Source of the DNA: Halomonas dongshanensis
Lineage (GTDB): Bacteria; Pseudomonadota; Gammaproteobacteria; Pseudomonadales; Halomonadaceae
Length of the DNA: 64,000 bases
Reading direction: 5' to 3'
Assembly: GCF_024790395.1 (NCBI RefSeq)
Contig: NZ_JAJISC010000005.1
Location: 62,001 to 126,000, forward strand
Below are positions 24,937 through 33,625 of the stretch, one piece after another. Below the pieces are notes generated by a model, which saw only the letters and a program-made list of their open reading frames with translations, did not search any database and was not told the DNA's origin. Each line of letters starts with the position of its first letter. Position 1 is the stretch's first letter. Position numbers and translations under genes: made by a program.

Positions 24937-26022
24937 ATGGTTTTTGATGTAAAGCGCCCATTGATTCCTGATATTGCCTCTGCTGCAGGCGTCTCCACGG
25001 CGACCGTCGATCGCGTCTTGAATAGGCGAGCTGGCGTGCGCAGGGTCACGCTGCATCGGGTACTACAGGCGGCCCTTCAGATAGGCTATTTAGACGAATC
25101 AGAAGTGAATAGACGCCTGGGCCCGGCCTTTTCCAAAGTGGTTTTTTTACTTCCCCAAGGGACGAATCCCTATCTGACGGGACTCAATGTCTATGTCAGG
25201 GCGTTAGCCGAGCAGTCGGTAGAGCCCATCAAAGTGCGTAGCCACTTCATTGAAAGCTTTAACCCCGATGCGCTCGTGCGCGCACTGCGACGCTATGGAA
25301 AAACGTCGGATGTCATCGTCTTCATGGCGATCGAACACCCCAAAGTGCGTCAGGTCATCGATGAGCTGGTCCATGCTGGAAAACGGGTGATCACCGTGAT
25401 CTCCGATCTTCCGACATCGAATCGGCACGCCTATATCGGTATCGATAACTTTGCTGCAGGACGAACGGCAGCCAAAGTGATGGGGCGTTTTTGCCGCGCC
25501 CCTAGAGGCAAGCTTGCACTGGTGGCCGCTAGTCGCGCTTACCGCGCCCCTAGAGGCAAGCTTGCACTGGTGGCCGCTAGTCGCGCTTACCGCGCCCATA
25601 TGGAAAGAGAGATGGGGTTTTTGGCCTTGATCGAAGAGAGCTTTCCTCACCTAACGGTCATTGGCCCTCAAGAAGGGCACGACAATCGCGATGAAAACTA
25701 CGTCAATACCTGTCGGCTGCTCGAACAGCACGACGATCTGGTGGGTATCTATAACGTTGGTGGATCATCGGATGGCATTGGCCGCGCGCTACGCGAGTTA
25801 AAGCGCAGCGACGACATCTGTTTCATTGGTCATGGGTTGACGCCCGATACGCGTACCATGCTCATCGAAGGGATAATGGATTTGGTGATTACGCAAAGCC
25901 CTAGCGCCATTTATGCTCAGGCACTGCAGCTGGCAAGCGATGAGCGTTACGAGAGCAGCGCTATCGCGATGGAGCTCTACTTCGCCGAGAATCTGCCCGC
26001 TGCAAGCCCGTGGTTACCTTAG
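24937..26022 (+). CDS. LacI-family transcriptional regulator with internal 16-residue duplication
   Basis: A 361-residue regulator. The N-terminal helix-turn-helix is IPDIASAAGVSTATVDRVLNRRAGV, followed by a hinge region and a periplasmic-binding-protein-like effector domain from about residue 65. It is divergent from the dctPQM-RLP-kinase operon and should repress or activate it in response to an acid sugar. ATG at 24937 chosen (GAGGA seven bases upstream); the GTG one codon earlier is possible. The odd feature is an exact repeat of RAPRGKLALVAASRAY (residues 187-202 and 203-218) in the effector domain, just before HMEREMGF. A normal family member has one copy, so the second likely disturbs the strand-helix junction and may change or abolish effector response. 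Confidence 0.9.
   Translation: MVFDVKRPLIPDIASAAGVSTATVDRVLNRRAGVRRVTLHRVLQAALQIGYLDESEVNRRLGPAFSKVVFLLPQGTNPYLTGLNVYVRALAEQSVEPIKVRSHFIESFNPDALVRALRRYGKTSDVIVFMAIEHPKVRQVIDELVHAGKRVITVISDLPTSNRHAYIGIDNFAAGRTAAKVMGRFCRAPRGKLALVAASRAYRAPRGKLALVAASRAYRAHMEREMGFLALIEESFPHLTVIGPQEGHDNRDENYVNTCRLLEQHDDLVGIYNVGGSSDGIGRALRELKRSDDICFIGHGLTPDTRTMLIEGIMDLVITQSPSAIYAQALQLASDERYESSAIAMELYFAENLPAASPWLP
25495..25590 (+). repeat. Exact 48-bp tandem duplication inside the LacI-type regulator gene
   Basis: Bases 25495-25542 are repeated without a mismatch at 25543-25590, starting CGCGCCCCTAGAGGC. A further CGCGCCC follows at 25591-25597, giving a 7-bp flanking repeat that could have promoted the duplication or could promote its loss by slippage or recombination. 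The length is a multiple of three, so the frame stays open. Confidence 0.95.
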
Positions 26023-26027
26023 TGTGA

Positions 26028-27230
26028 ATGTCCACCTTTATCCGCTTGAGAACTTATATGCGACTAGGTCAAATCATCGTGGTGCTCGCCGTGGCGATGG
26101 CGGGCACTTTAGCGGCGCTGGCGTCGAGTGAGGCGTTCGAGACGCGTGTGGTGCGCTTGGAAGGCCAGCGCGTGCTGCCCGCCATCGAGGCGTCGCTGCA
26201 TAGCGAGAGCGTGGCTATCAACGGGCTCTTTCTGCATTACGCCGATGAGCCTGCGCTGTGGATGAGTGCGCACTTAGCGCTCTCGCGCTATGGCGAGGCT
26301 GCACGCGAGGTGCTACTCGCCTACGGCTACCTGCCCGAGTTTCAGGAGATTTTGGCCCGGTTCGGCCCCGACGTCATGCTGCCCATTGCCTACTACCGCG
26401 CACACGATGTGGCGACGCTGCGCGCCCGGCATTGGCTGAGCGAGCGCTACCAAGAGGCCAGCCGCTGGTGGCGCGATACCCCAGCCGAAAGCCACGAAGG
26501 CGACGAGGGACAAAATAGCGATATCAGCGCCTGGGGGCCGGATCAGCGCGGGCTCATGGGCATTGCGCTGGTTGCTGAGGAGGGGCATGCGCTGCTCCAT
26601 CAGTTCGTGCGCGATGCCGACGGCGATATCCACTGGCTGCAGAGCGAGCGTGTGGTGGCGGGCGTGGGCGACTTCTTTACTAGCGGCGTGCGCAACCTCG
26701 AGAGTCAGTGGCGCCGCGATGAGGCCATTGGAGCGGCGGATGTCGGCTGGGCTGGGGTCGATTTGCTGCTCGTAGCCAGTAGCGTCAAGGTGCTGCGCGC
26801 CGGACGGCTGGCGCGTGGGGCACGAGTGGGCAGCGTCGAAGCCCAAGGCGCACGCACCGGGGTGCGCCAAGGCCTGCTGGCCGCAGGTACGCGGTTTGCA
26901 ACACTCCCGCGTGCCGCCAAGTTCGCCGCTCTCACCGCCACCGCTTACGTCATCGTTCGTCATCCATCGTTGATCAGCGCCTTGGGCGTCAACGTGGCCA
27001 AGTGGCTTGGGCTGCCCACGTGGGTGGGGCAGTTCGCCGTCTGGCTGATCGTTCTGCTGCCGCTGTTGGTCGCCGTGCGGTTTATCTGGCGCTGGGTCGT
27101 GACACCGTTGTTATGGCTATTACTACGGCTACTGCCGGTCAAGCGCCTGTATCGCCTTACTTCACAGCGGCGTCTTGCTCGCTTCGCCCGGGATCTCTCT
27201 GACCAGTCGGGGCATCAAAAAGCCGGGTAG
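26028..27230 (+). CDS. Unrecognised membrane protein
   Basis: A 400-residue protein that I do not recognise. It has an N-terminal hydrophobic helix at about 14-34 (signal anchor), then a mainly soluble region to about 240 that carries DGDIHWLQSERVVAGVGDFFTSG. A segment rich in Val, Ala and Arg follows (about 245-310), with hydrophobic helices near 300-318 and two strong ones at about 337-357 and 360-380. The C-terminus is basic (LTSQRRLARFARDLS). The ATG at 26028 is 5 bases after the LacI stop; a second ATG at 26058 is equally plausible, and neither has a strong ribosome site. Codon use is GC-rich like core genes. The 3' end overlaps the convergent epmB gene by 69 bases. Probably inner-membrane; no function is inferred. 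Confidence 0.75.
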   Translation: MSTFIRLRTYMRLGQIIVVLAVAMAGTLAALASSEAFETRVVRLEGQRVLPAIEASLHSESVAINGLFLHYADEPALWMSAHLALSRYGEAAREVLLAYGYLPEFQEILARFGPDVMLPIAYYRAHDVATLRARHWLSERYQEASRWWRDTPAESHEGDEGQNSDISAWGPDQRGLMGIALVAEEGHALLHQFVRDADGDIHWLQSERVVAGVGDFFTSGVRNLESQWRRDEAIGAADVGWAGVDLLLVASSVKVLRAGRLARGARVGSVEAQGARTGVRQGLLAAGTRFATLPRAAKFAALTATAYVIVRHPSLISALGVNVAKWLGLPTWVGQFAVWLIVLLPLLVAVRFIWRWVVTPLLWLLLRLLPVKRLYRLTSQRRLARFARDLSDQSGHQKAG

Positions 27231-28181
27231 GTGTTGGCGCAGCGTGGCGATCAGCGTGCGTGCTTCACTATCGGGAACGTCGAAGTGGGCAGCCCCCTGG
27301 ACCGGGTCGAGCACGTGGAGGTAGTAGGGCAGCACGCCCGCCTCGAAGAGCCGCTCGGAGAGGGTGGCAAGCGTTGCGGCGTCGTCGTTCACGTCGCGCA
27401 GCAGCACGCTCTGGTTGAGTAGCGTCACGCCGGCTTGTTTGAGCCGCGCGCAGGCGTTAATGACGGCGTCGTCGATTTCGTTGGCGTGGTTGATGTGAAG
27501 CACCATCACCTTCTGCAACCGCGTTGCGCCAAGCCAGGCGAGCAGATTGGCATCGATGCGGTCGGGGATCACCACCGGCAAGCGGGTGTGGATGCGCAGG
27601 CGCTTGAGGTGTGGAATGGCGCCAAGCTGCTCGACGAGCCAAGCGAGCTGACGATCATTGGCGGCCAGCGGGTCGCCACCAGAGAGGATTGCTTCAATCA
27701 GGCTTGTGTCATTGCGCAGGTAATCGAGTGCCTGCTGCCACTGGGCGCGCGAGGGTGAGTTATCGCCATAGGGGAAGTGGCGGCGAAAGCAGTAGCGGCA
27801 GTTGATGGCGCAGTTGGGGCTTGCGATGAGCAGTACGCGTCCGGCGTATTTATGAATCAGCCCTGGTGCCGGGCGATGCTCGGCCTCCTCCAAGGGGTCG
27901 TTGACGTAGCCCGGGGTGACGTCGGTTTCGGCACCCTGCGGCAGCACTTGGCGCAAAAGCGGGTCGTTGGGCTCGCCTGGGGCCATGCGCGCAAGGTAGG
28001 CTTCCGGCACGCAGATGCTAAACAGCGCATGACCGTCGCGCGCGCCGCGTAGCGCCTGGGCGGGTAGCCCCAGGCGCTTGATTAGGGTATCAGGATCACG
28101 GATTGCCTGAGAGAGCTGGCGCTGCCAAGCGACGTCGGGCGCGGCCCAGCGCAGGGGCGTTGGTTGCTCGACGGTGTCCAT
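27162..28181 (-). CDS. epmB: EF-P beta-lysylation protein EpmB (lysine 2,3-aminomutase-like)
   Basis: A 339-residue radical SAM enzyme of the KamA family that converts (S)-alpha-lysine to (R)-beta-lysine for attachment to elongation factor P by EpmA. The iron-sulfur motif is CAINCRYCFRRHFPY (CxxxCxxC), with GGDPLAANDRQLAWLVE and HTRLPVVIPDRI as further KamA landmarks. The length and neighbourhood (efp divergent, epmA next) make EpmB far more likely than a catabolic lysine aminomutase. Two ATG codons in a row, at 28184 and 28181, follow AGGAG; the second has better spacing. Its last 69 bases overlap the end of the convergent membrane protein gene. Confidence 0.93.
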   Translation of the reverse strand: MDTVEQPTPLRWAAPDVAWQRQLSQAIRDPDTLIKRLGLPAQALRGARDGHALFSICVPEAYLARMAPGEPNDPLLRQVLPQGAETDVTPGYVNDPLEEAEHRPAPGLIHKYAGRVLLIASPNCAINCRYCFRRHFPYGDNSPSRAQWQQALDYLRNDTSLIEAILSGGDPLAANDRQLAWLVEQLGAIPHLKRLRIHTRLPVVIPDRIDANLLAWLGATRLQKVMVLHINHANEIDDAVINACARLKQAGVTLLNQSVLLRDVNDDAATLATLSERLFEAGVLPYYLHVLDPVQGAAHFDVPDSEARTLIATLRQHLPGFLMPRLVREIPGEASKTPL

Positions 28182-28281
28182 CATGTTCTCCTGCAAAAAA
28201 GTGCTCCTTCGGGTTATCATTCGCCGCACCCAGCGGTAGGCGAAGCGCACGCTTTGTAAAACGCATCATGAGAGAGGCAAC

Positions 28282-28848
28282 ATGGCTAACTATTCTACCA
28301 ACGAATTCAAGGGCGGTTTAAAGGTAATGCTCGATGGCGACCCTTGTGCCATCGTCGAAAACGAGTACGTCAAACCCGGCAAGGGTCAGGCGTTCAACCG
28401 CGTTAAACTGCGTAACCTGATGACCGGCCGCGTCTGGGAGCGTACCTTCAAGTCTGGTGAGTCGCTTGAAGGCGCTGACGTCATGGATTTGGAGATGGAG
28501 TACCTCTACACCGACGGCGAAATGTGGCACTTCATGAAGACCGATGGCTCCTTCGAGCAGTACGCGGTGGAGAAAAAGGCTCTCGGCGACACCGAGAAGT
28601 GGCTAAAAGAGCAGGTGCCCTACACCGTCACGCTGTGGAACGACAACGCCATCTCCGTATCGGCGCCGAACTTCATCGAGCTCGAAGTGGTCGAGACCGA
28701 CCCGGGCCTCAAGGGTGACACCGCTCAGGGCGGCTCCAAGCCTGCAACGCTCTCCTCTGGTGCGGTGGTACGCGTACCTTTGTTCATCAACCAGGGTGAA
28801 GTGTTGAAGATCGATACCCGCAGCGGCGAATACGTTTCGCGCGCCTAA
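28282..28848 (+). CDS. efp: Translation elongation factor P
   Basis: A 188-residue EF-P with three beta-barrel domains, which relieves ribosome stalling at polyproline stretches. The modified loop reads [10 protein letters not shown], with the target lysine at position 34 as in E. coli, consistent with EpmA/EpmB-type beta-lysylation. Downstream motifs are [19 protein letters not shown] and the conserved C-terminal [22 protein letters not shown]. Divergent from epmB, followed by a terminator and then epmA. Confidence 0.97.
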   Translation: MANYSTNEFKGGLKVMLDGDPCAIVENEYVKPGKGQAFNRVKLRNLMTGRVWERTFKSGESLEGADVMDLEMEYLYTDGEMWHFMKTDGSFEQYAVEKKALGDTEKWLKEQVPYTVTLWNDNAISVSAPNFIELEVVETDPGLKGDTAQGGSKPATLSSGAVVRVPLFINQGEVLKIDTRSGEYVSRA

Positions 28849-28945
28849 GGCGCCGTTTCGCGCACTCAAACGCGCCGCTGTTAAACGCCATAGCGCGTGC
28901 TAGTGCGCGTCGATCTAAACGACGTATAAAACGTATAAGATGTAT

Positions 28946-28976
28946 AAAAAGCCACGCTTGCTCCGCGTGGCTTTTT
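28946..28976 (+). terminator. Terminator after efp
   Basis: AAAAAGCCACGC-TTGCTCC-GCGTGGCTTTTT, a 12-bp stem including the A/T ends, followed by no further gene until epmA at 29014. It lies about 100 bases after the efp stop. Confidence 0.85.
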
Positions 28977-29013
28977 GCATGGGATAAAAACGTAGGTATT
29001 CAAGGGATCACGT

Positions 29014-29994
29014 ATGACGACCAATTGGCAGCCAACGGCCAGCATCGAGACGCTGCGCCAGCGCGCGCGTCTGCTCGCCAAGGCACGCGCCTTCTTTCAT
29101 GCGCGGGACGTGCTGGAGGTGGAAACGCCGGTCCTCGGCCGTGGCGGCAGCACCGACGTTCACCTGGTGTCGCTATCGACCCAGGCGCGCACCGAACGGG
29201 GGCAGCGCCGATTATGGCTGCAAACCTCGCCAGAATTTCACATGAAGCGGCTGTTGGCGGCAGGCTCAGGGCCAATCTTTCAGCTGGCGCGCAGCTTTCG
29301 CGACGGTGAAGTGGGCGCACGTCATAACATCGAATTCACCATGCTCGAATGGTATCGCCCTGGCTTTGACTTAGACGCGCTGATCGAGGAAACCACTCAG
29401 CTGGTGACTGCGTTGCTTCCTCGCGCGCCGGGGCCGGTGGTGCGCCATCGCTACCGCGAGCTGTTCCATACCCATTTGCACATCGACCCCTTTAATGCCT
29501 CGCTCGATGGGCTGCGCGCCCTGGCCGCCGAGCGTGGTCAGATGCCCCTTAGTACCCTTGAGGTCGAGAGTCGCGAGACCTGTCTCGATTTACTCATGAG
29601 CCTGGTCATCGAGCCGCAGCTTGGCCAAGGCGAGCTCTCCGTGGTGGTCGACTATCCCGCCCGCCAGGCAGCCCTGGCGCGCCGCCACCTGGATGGCGAG
29701 GGCGATTGGGTGGCTTCACGCTTTGAGCTCTACGTGGACGGCATCGAACTCGCCAACGGCTACCACGAGTTGACTGATGCCCGCGAACAGCGCGAGCGCT
29801 TCGACGAGGACAATGAGGAGCGGCGCCGCCTGGGGCTGAGCGAAGTGGATGCCGATCAAGCACTGATTGCCGCGCTAGAGCACGGCATGCCGGAAGGCGC
29901 GGGAGTGGCGCTGGGGATGGATCGTTTGATCCAGCTCGCGCTGGGCAAGGCGCGGCTGGAAGAGGTATTGGCCTTCGCCACACCCCATTGCTGA
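29014..29994 (+). CDS. epmA: EF-P lysine lysyltransferase EpmA
   Basis: A 326-residue paralogue of class II lysyl-tRNA synthetase lacking the anticodon-binding domain (also called PoxA, GenX or YjeA). It adds beta-lysine to Lys34 of EF-P. Class II motifs: motif 1 region VLEVETPVLGRGGSTDVHL, motif 2 FQLARSFRDGEVGARHNIEFTMLEWYRPG, and motif 3 GVALGMDRLIQLALG. The short length (full LysRS is about 500) and proximity to efp and epmB support the call. The ATG at 29014 is preceded by a weak ribosome site. Confidence 0.95.
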   Translation: MTTNWQPTASIETLRQRARLLAKARAFFHARDVLEVETPVLGRGGSTDVHLVSLSTQARTERGQRRLWLQTSPEFHMKRLLAAGSGPIFQLARSFRDGEVGARHNIEFTMLEWYRPGFDLDALIEETTQLVTALLPRAPGPVVRHRYRELFHTHLHIDPFNASLDGLRALAAERGQMPLSTLEVESRETCLDLLMSLVIEPQLGQGELSVVVDYPARQAALARRHLDGEGDWVASRFELYVDGIELANGYHELTDAREQRERFDEDNEERRRLGLSEVDADQALIAALEHGMPEGAGVALGMDRLIQLALGKARLEEVLAFATPHC

Positions 29995-30009
29995 TGCCTG
30001 CACCAAGGC

Positions 30010-31560
30010 TCAGGCGCGGATACGCTTGAGCAGGAAGACCAGCGGTACGCTTACCACGTAGATCAGCCCCAGCCAGGTGAAGATGTCGTTGAAGGCGAGT
30101 ACCTGGGCCTGTTGGGAGATTCGCTGAGTCAGAAGCCCAACGGCGGCGTGGTAGGCGTCAGGAACCGAGCCGCTGAGCATCGCCTCGTACTGGGCGATCT
30201 CGGCGACCACCACGTCACGGCCGCTGTCGATAGCCGGAATAAGCTGGTTCCAGTGGAAGTCCTCGCGGCTGTCGCGCACGGTATCGAGCAGCGCCAAGCC
30301 CAACGCGCCGCCCAGGTTACGCATGACGTTGAACAGCCCGCTGGCGTTGCCCACTTCGCTATTCGGCAGAGTGCCCAAGGCGATGCGCGAGGCGGGGATG
30401 ATGCACATGATCATGCCCATGCCGCGCACGATCTGGGGTAGGCAGAATTGCCAAAAGCCTGACTCCACGGTGAGGTTGGCGTTCATCATGGTGCCGATAC
30501 CGACGAGCAGGAGGCCAAAAAAGAGCAGAGCGCGCAGATCGACGCGGTTGGAGGCCTGACCCACGATCGGCGCACAGCAGAACATCGTTGCCCCAGTGAC
30601 GAACATCACCTGCCCAATCTGCAGGCTCGAATAGCCACGCACGTAGCCAAAAAAGAGCGGCATGATGTAGACCAGCCCGTAAAGCGCTATACCGATGATG
30701 AAGCCCATGCCCGCGCCGATGGCGAAGTTGCGGTTGGCGAAGGCGCGCAGATCGACGATAGGGTGGGGGTTACGCAGCGTGCGGATGAAAAAACACACCC
30801 CCGCAACAACGCAAAGTAGGCTGAAGGCCACGATATGATGGCTGGCGAACCAGTCATCCCCCGGCCCCTCTTCGAGCACGAACTCGAGCGAACCCAAAAA
30901 GAGCGCCATCAATGCCAGGCCGACCAAATCCAGCCTGCGCGCCAGCGCGTGGTTGGGCTTGTCGATGTTGAGGAAGGTCCACGCCGCCCAACACACCAAG
31001 ACGCCGGGGATCACGTTGGCCAGAAACAGCCAGTGCCAGCTCAGAGTTTCGGTGATGTAGCCGCCCACGGTGGGGCCGACCGAAGGCGCCATGGTCACCA
31101 CCATGCCGATCACGGCCTGCACGCTGCCCATCACCCGGCGGGGGAAGATCGAAAAGCTGACCGCCTGGGTGATCGGAATCATGGCGCCGCCCATAAAGCC
31201 CTGGATGGCGCGTAGCACGATGAGTTGCTCGATGGACGTTGCCAGCGCGCAGCCAAGACTCGCCAGCGTGAATCCGGCGCAGGAAAGGGTGAAGGCCACG
31301 CGGGTCGAAAAGATGCGCATGAGCATGCCCGAAAGCGGAATCATCACGATCTCCGCGATCAGGTAGGAGGTTTGTACCCAGGAGATTTGGTCTTCGCTGG
31401 CGGAGAGGCCCGACTGAATCTCGTTGAGTGAACTCGCTACGATCTGGATGTCCAGAATCGCCATGAACATGCCAAAGACCGCCGCAATGAACCCGATGCG
31501 CTGCGGCCAGGGTGGCATGTCACTGACGCCCAAGGCAGGACTTGCGGCTGCCTGGCTCAT
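30010..31560 (-). CDS. emrB: Multidrug efflux MFS permease, EmrB/DHA2 family
   Basis: A 516-residue inner-membrane exporter of the DHA2 group (14 helices), partner of EmrA. Motif A-like and family signatures include ASSLNEIQSGLSASEDQISWVQTSYLIAEIVMIPLSGML and the motif C region GPTVGGYITETLSWHWLFLANVIPG. It overlaps emrA by 4 bases and is the second gene. It is expected to form a tripartite pump with EmrA and an outer-membrane channel encoded elsewhere, exporting hydrophobic toxic compounds. The 3' end nearly touches that of epmA (15 bp), with no clear terminator between. Confidence 0.92.
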   Translation of the reverse strand: MSQAAASPALGVSDMPPWPQRIGFIAAVFGMFMAILDIQIVASSLNEIQSGLSASEDQISWVQTSYLIAEIVMIPLSGMLMRIFSTRVAFTLSCAGFTLASLGCALATSIEQLIVLRAIQGFMGGAMIPITQAVSFSIFPRRVMGSVQAVIGMVVTMAPSVGPTVGGYITETLSWHWLFLANVIPGVLVCWAAWTFLNIDKPNHALARRLDLVGLALMALFLGSLEFVLEEGPGDDWFASHHIVAFSLLCVVAGVCFFIRTLRNPHPIVDLRAFANRNFAIGAGMGFIIGIALYGLVYIMPLFFGYVRGYSSLQIGQVMFVTGATMFCCAPIVGQASNRVDLRALLFFGLLLVGIGTMMNANLTVESGFWQFCLPQIVRGMGMIMCIIPASRIALGTLPNSEVGNASGLFNVMRNLGGALGLALLDTVRDSREDFHWNQLIPAIDSGRDVVVAEIAQYEAMLSGSVPDAYHAAVGLLTQRISQQAQVLAFNDIFTWLGLIYVVSVPLVFLLKRIRA

Positions 31561-32744
31561 GAGTGCGGCGGCTGTGTGCGAGTGGCGCTTTGAACGTGAC
31601 CTTCAGCGGGGCTAGGCGCATCCGTTCGTGGCGCATCCGTGGGCGCTAGCTCGCGGGTGTCGATCTCGGGAACCGCCGAGAGTCCCGCGCGCAGTAGGCC
31701 AAGGGACTCGACAGGCCCGGTGATACGAATCTTGACCGGCACGCGCTGGACGATCTTGTTGAAGTTGCCAGTGGCGTTGTCTTGCGGCAGTAGGCTGAAT
31801 TCGGTGCCGGTCGCGGGGGAGACGCTATCCACGACGCCATCGAAGGGCGTATGCGGATAGGCATCGAGATGTACCGTCACCGGCTGGCCGATGCGAATAC
31901 GCTCGAGCTGGGTCTCCTTGTAGTTGGCGGCCACATAGGCCGAGTCGATGGGCACCAGCTGCAGCAGCGTCAGCGACGGCTGAGCCAGCGTACCCACTTC
32001 GACGCGTAGATTACCAATCACTCCATCGCGCGGGGCAGTAATAAGGGTCTTGTCGAGCTGGTGAAGGGCGTAGTCGCGATTGGCGTTGGCGGCGTCCAGA
32101 TTGGCTTCGGCGCGGGTCACGTCGCTCTCTGCCACGGCCAACTGACGCTGTGCCGATACCACCGCCGCTTCGCTATTGGCAAGGTTGGCCTGGGCGACGC
32201 GCAGCGCGCTTTGATCATCTTCGCGCTGCTGCTGCGAGCCGTAGTTATTGGCCGCCAGCGACGACGAACGGTCGAGATGCTGGCGCGCACGATCCAAATC
32301 GGCTTGGGCAGCATCGACCTGGGTCATGGCTTGGTCGATGGCGGCCTCTTGCAGCGCTACCTGACGGCGCGCCTGAACGATGGCCGCTGCGGCCACGGCT
32401 TGCTGAGCCTCGGCCTGGGTGACCTGATCGCGATAGCTGGCATCGTCGAGACGCAGCAGCACATCGCCGCGGCGTACCCACTGGTTATCGTCGACGGCGA
32501 CTTCGACGACGCGGGCGGAGAGCTCGGCGCGAACGGCCACGCTGTCGGTGCGCACGTAGGCGTTATCGGTCGAAGCCATGAAGCGACCCACCTGCCACCA
32601 ATTGAACGCCCATACGGCAAGTAGCCCCAAGGCTGCTGCAGCGGCGAGCAGAAAGATGATACGGCGTACTGGGCTGCGCCGTTTGGGTGGCGCAGCATCC
32701 GGCGTTTGAGCGGGCTTGGCGTCGTGGGATGGATTGGCAGACAT
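31557..32744 (-). CDS. emrA: EmrA-type membrane fusion protein (HlyD family)
   Basis: A 395-residue periplasmic adaptor. It has an N-terminal cytoplasmic tail, one membrane helix at about 29-49, a biotinyl-lipoyl-like half motif with VAVDDNQWVRRGDVLLRLDD, a long alanine- and glutamine-rich coiled-coil hairpin (about 95-215), the second lipoyl half ITAPRDGVIGNLRVEVG, then the beta-barrel domain with ANYKETQLERIRIGQPV. This matches the EmrA order. The ATG follows a GGAGG site. First gene of the operon and divergent from the TetR-type gene. Confidence 0.93.
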   Translation of the reverse strand: MSANPSHDAKPAQTPDAAPPKRRSPVRRIIFLLAAAAALGLLAVWAFNWWQVGRFMASTDNAYVRTDSVAVRAELSARVVEVAVDDNQWVRRGDVLLRLDDASYRDQVTQAEAQQAVAAAAIVQARRQVALQEAAIDQAMTQVDAAQADLDRARQHLDRSSSLAANNYGSQQQREDDQSALRVAQANLANSEAAVVSAQRQLAVAESDVTRAEANLDAANANRDYALHQLDKTLITAPRDGVIGNLRVEVGTLAQPSLTLLQLVPIDSAYVAANYKETQLERIRIGQPVTVHLDAYPHTPFDGVVDSVSPATGTEFSLLPQDNATGNFNKIVQRVPVKIRITGPVESLGLLRAGLSAVPEIDTRELAPTDAPRTDAPSPAEGHVQSATRTQPPHS

Positions 32745-32817
32745 CGGGGGCCTCCGCGCCTAACGGGAGGCCGCTAGGTCGTATCACTTGTTAGCTTGCT
32801 AAAAGAATAGCGCAAGT

Positions 32818-32886
32818 GTAATGAATGCTACACTACATTTCTAGCCATACAGTTCATTACCGCTACGTAAGCCGATGCGCTTACGT
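32818..32886. promoter_or_regulatory. Inverted repeats in the emrA / tetR divergent region
   Basis: Two inverted repeats lie between the divergent genes. One is GTAATGAA (32818-32825) with TTCATTAC (32853-32860). The other is ACGTAAG-N8-CTTACGT (32865-32886), a compact palindrome of the size a TetR dimer would bind, about 35 bases before the tetR start. They are candidate operators for autoregulation and for repression of emrAB. Confidence 0.45.
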
Positions 32887-32921
32887 GATGCCAAGTGCCT
32901 GCCGGTATACGAGGAGAACGC

Positions 32922-33548
32922 ATGTCCCATGAAGCAGCGCTAACCCCGCGCGGGCGAATACGTCGCGAGCGCCTGCTCGACGCTGCCCGCGATGTCTTTC
33001 TCGAACAGGGCTACGCCGGGGCGAGCGTCAACGAAGTGGTCGCGCGGGCCGGTGGCTCGCTGGCCACACTCTACAAGCAGTTCGGTAACAAGGAGGGGTT
33101 GTTCACGGCTGCGATGCAGCATCATATCGGTACGGCGTGGGCAGTGATCGAGGAGGGCAGGCTTTTGCGTCAGGCGCCCGAGTACGTGCTCTTTGAGCTC
33201 GGGCGACGAATGTTGCGCTTGGTCTTCGACCCTGGCGTGATTCGTTTGGTGCGGGGCTTGGCCTTCGAAGCCGAACGCGCGCCCGCGTTGGGAGAACTCT
33301 TTCTCTCCCGCGGGCCCGACCACGCTCGCCAAGCGCTGGCGGGTTATCTCGAAGATCAAGTTAAAAGCGGAGGGCTCGCGCTTGAGAACCCGCGCGAGGC
33401 GGCGGGTATCTTCATGGGCATGCTGCTGGGCGAGTGGCACATCAACGCCCTGCTCGGGCGCGCGCAAGCCATTGACGACGCCCGCTGCAACGCACGGGCG
33501 CGACGCTGTGTCGCGATCTTTCTCGATGGCGTGGTGGCCAAGACCTAG
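32922..33548 (+). CDS. TetR-family regulator of the adjacent emrAB pump
   Basis: A 208-residue protein with a TetR N-terminal helix-turn-helix: RERLLDAARDVFLEQGYAGASVNEVVARAGGSLATLYKQFGNKEGLFTAAM. The C-terminal ligand domain is of the common type seen in efflux-pump repressors (AcrR-like). The start at 32922 has GAGGAG nine bases upstream; the longer open frame from 32895 has no ribosome site. Divergent position implies control of emrAB; the inducer is unknown. Confidence 0.9.
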   Translation: MSHEAALTPRGRIRRERLLDAARDVFLEQGYAGASVNEVVARAGGSLATLYKQFGNKEGLFTAAMQHHIGTAWAVIEEGRLLRQAPEYVLFELGRRMLRLVFDPGVIRLVRGLAFEAERAPALGELFLSRGPDHARQALAGYLEDQVKSGGLALENPREAAGIFMGMLLGEWHINALLGRAQAIDDARCNARARRCVAIFLDGVVAKT

Positions 33549-33625
33549 GCGTCAAGCCATCACGTCTAAACGTGCGCCAGCGCCCAGCAGGTGGTTATGC
33601 AAGTAGGTCGTTAGCAATCAAACCG

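Noticed and set aside
25204-25650. Antisense open frame across the duplicated part of the LacI-type gene
   Set aside because: It is a shadow of the regulator, which has a clear helix-turn-helix and effector domain.
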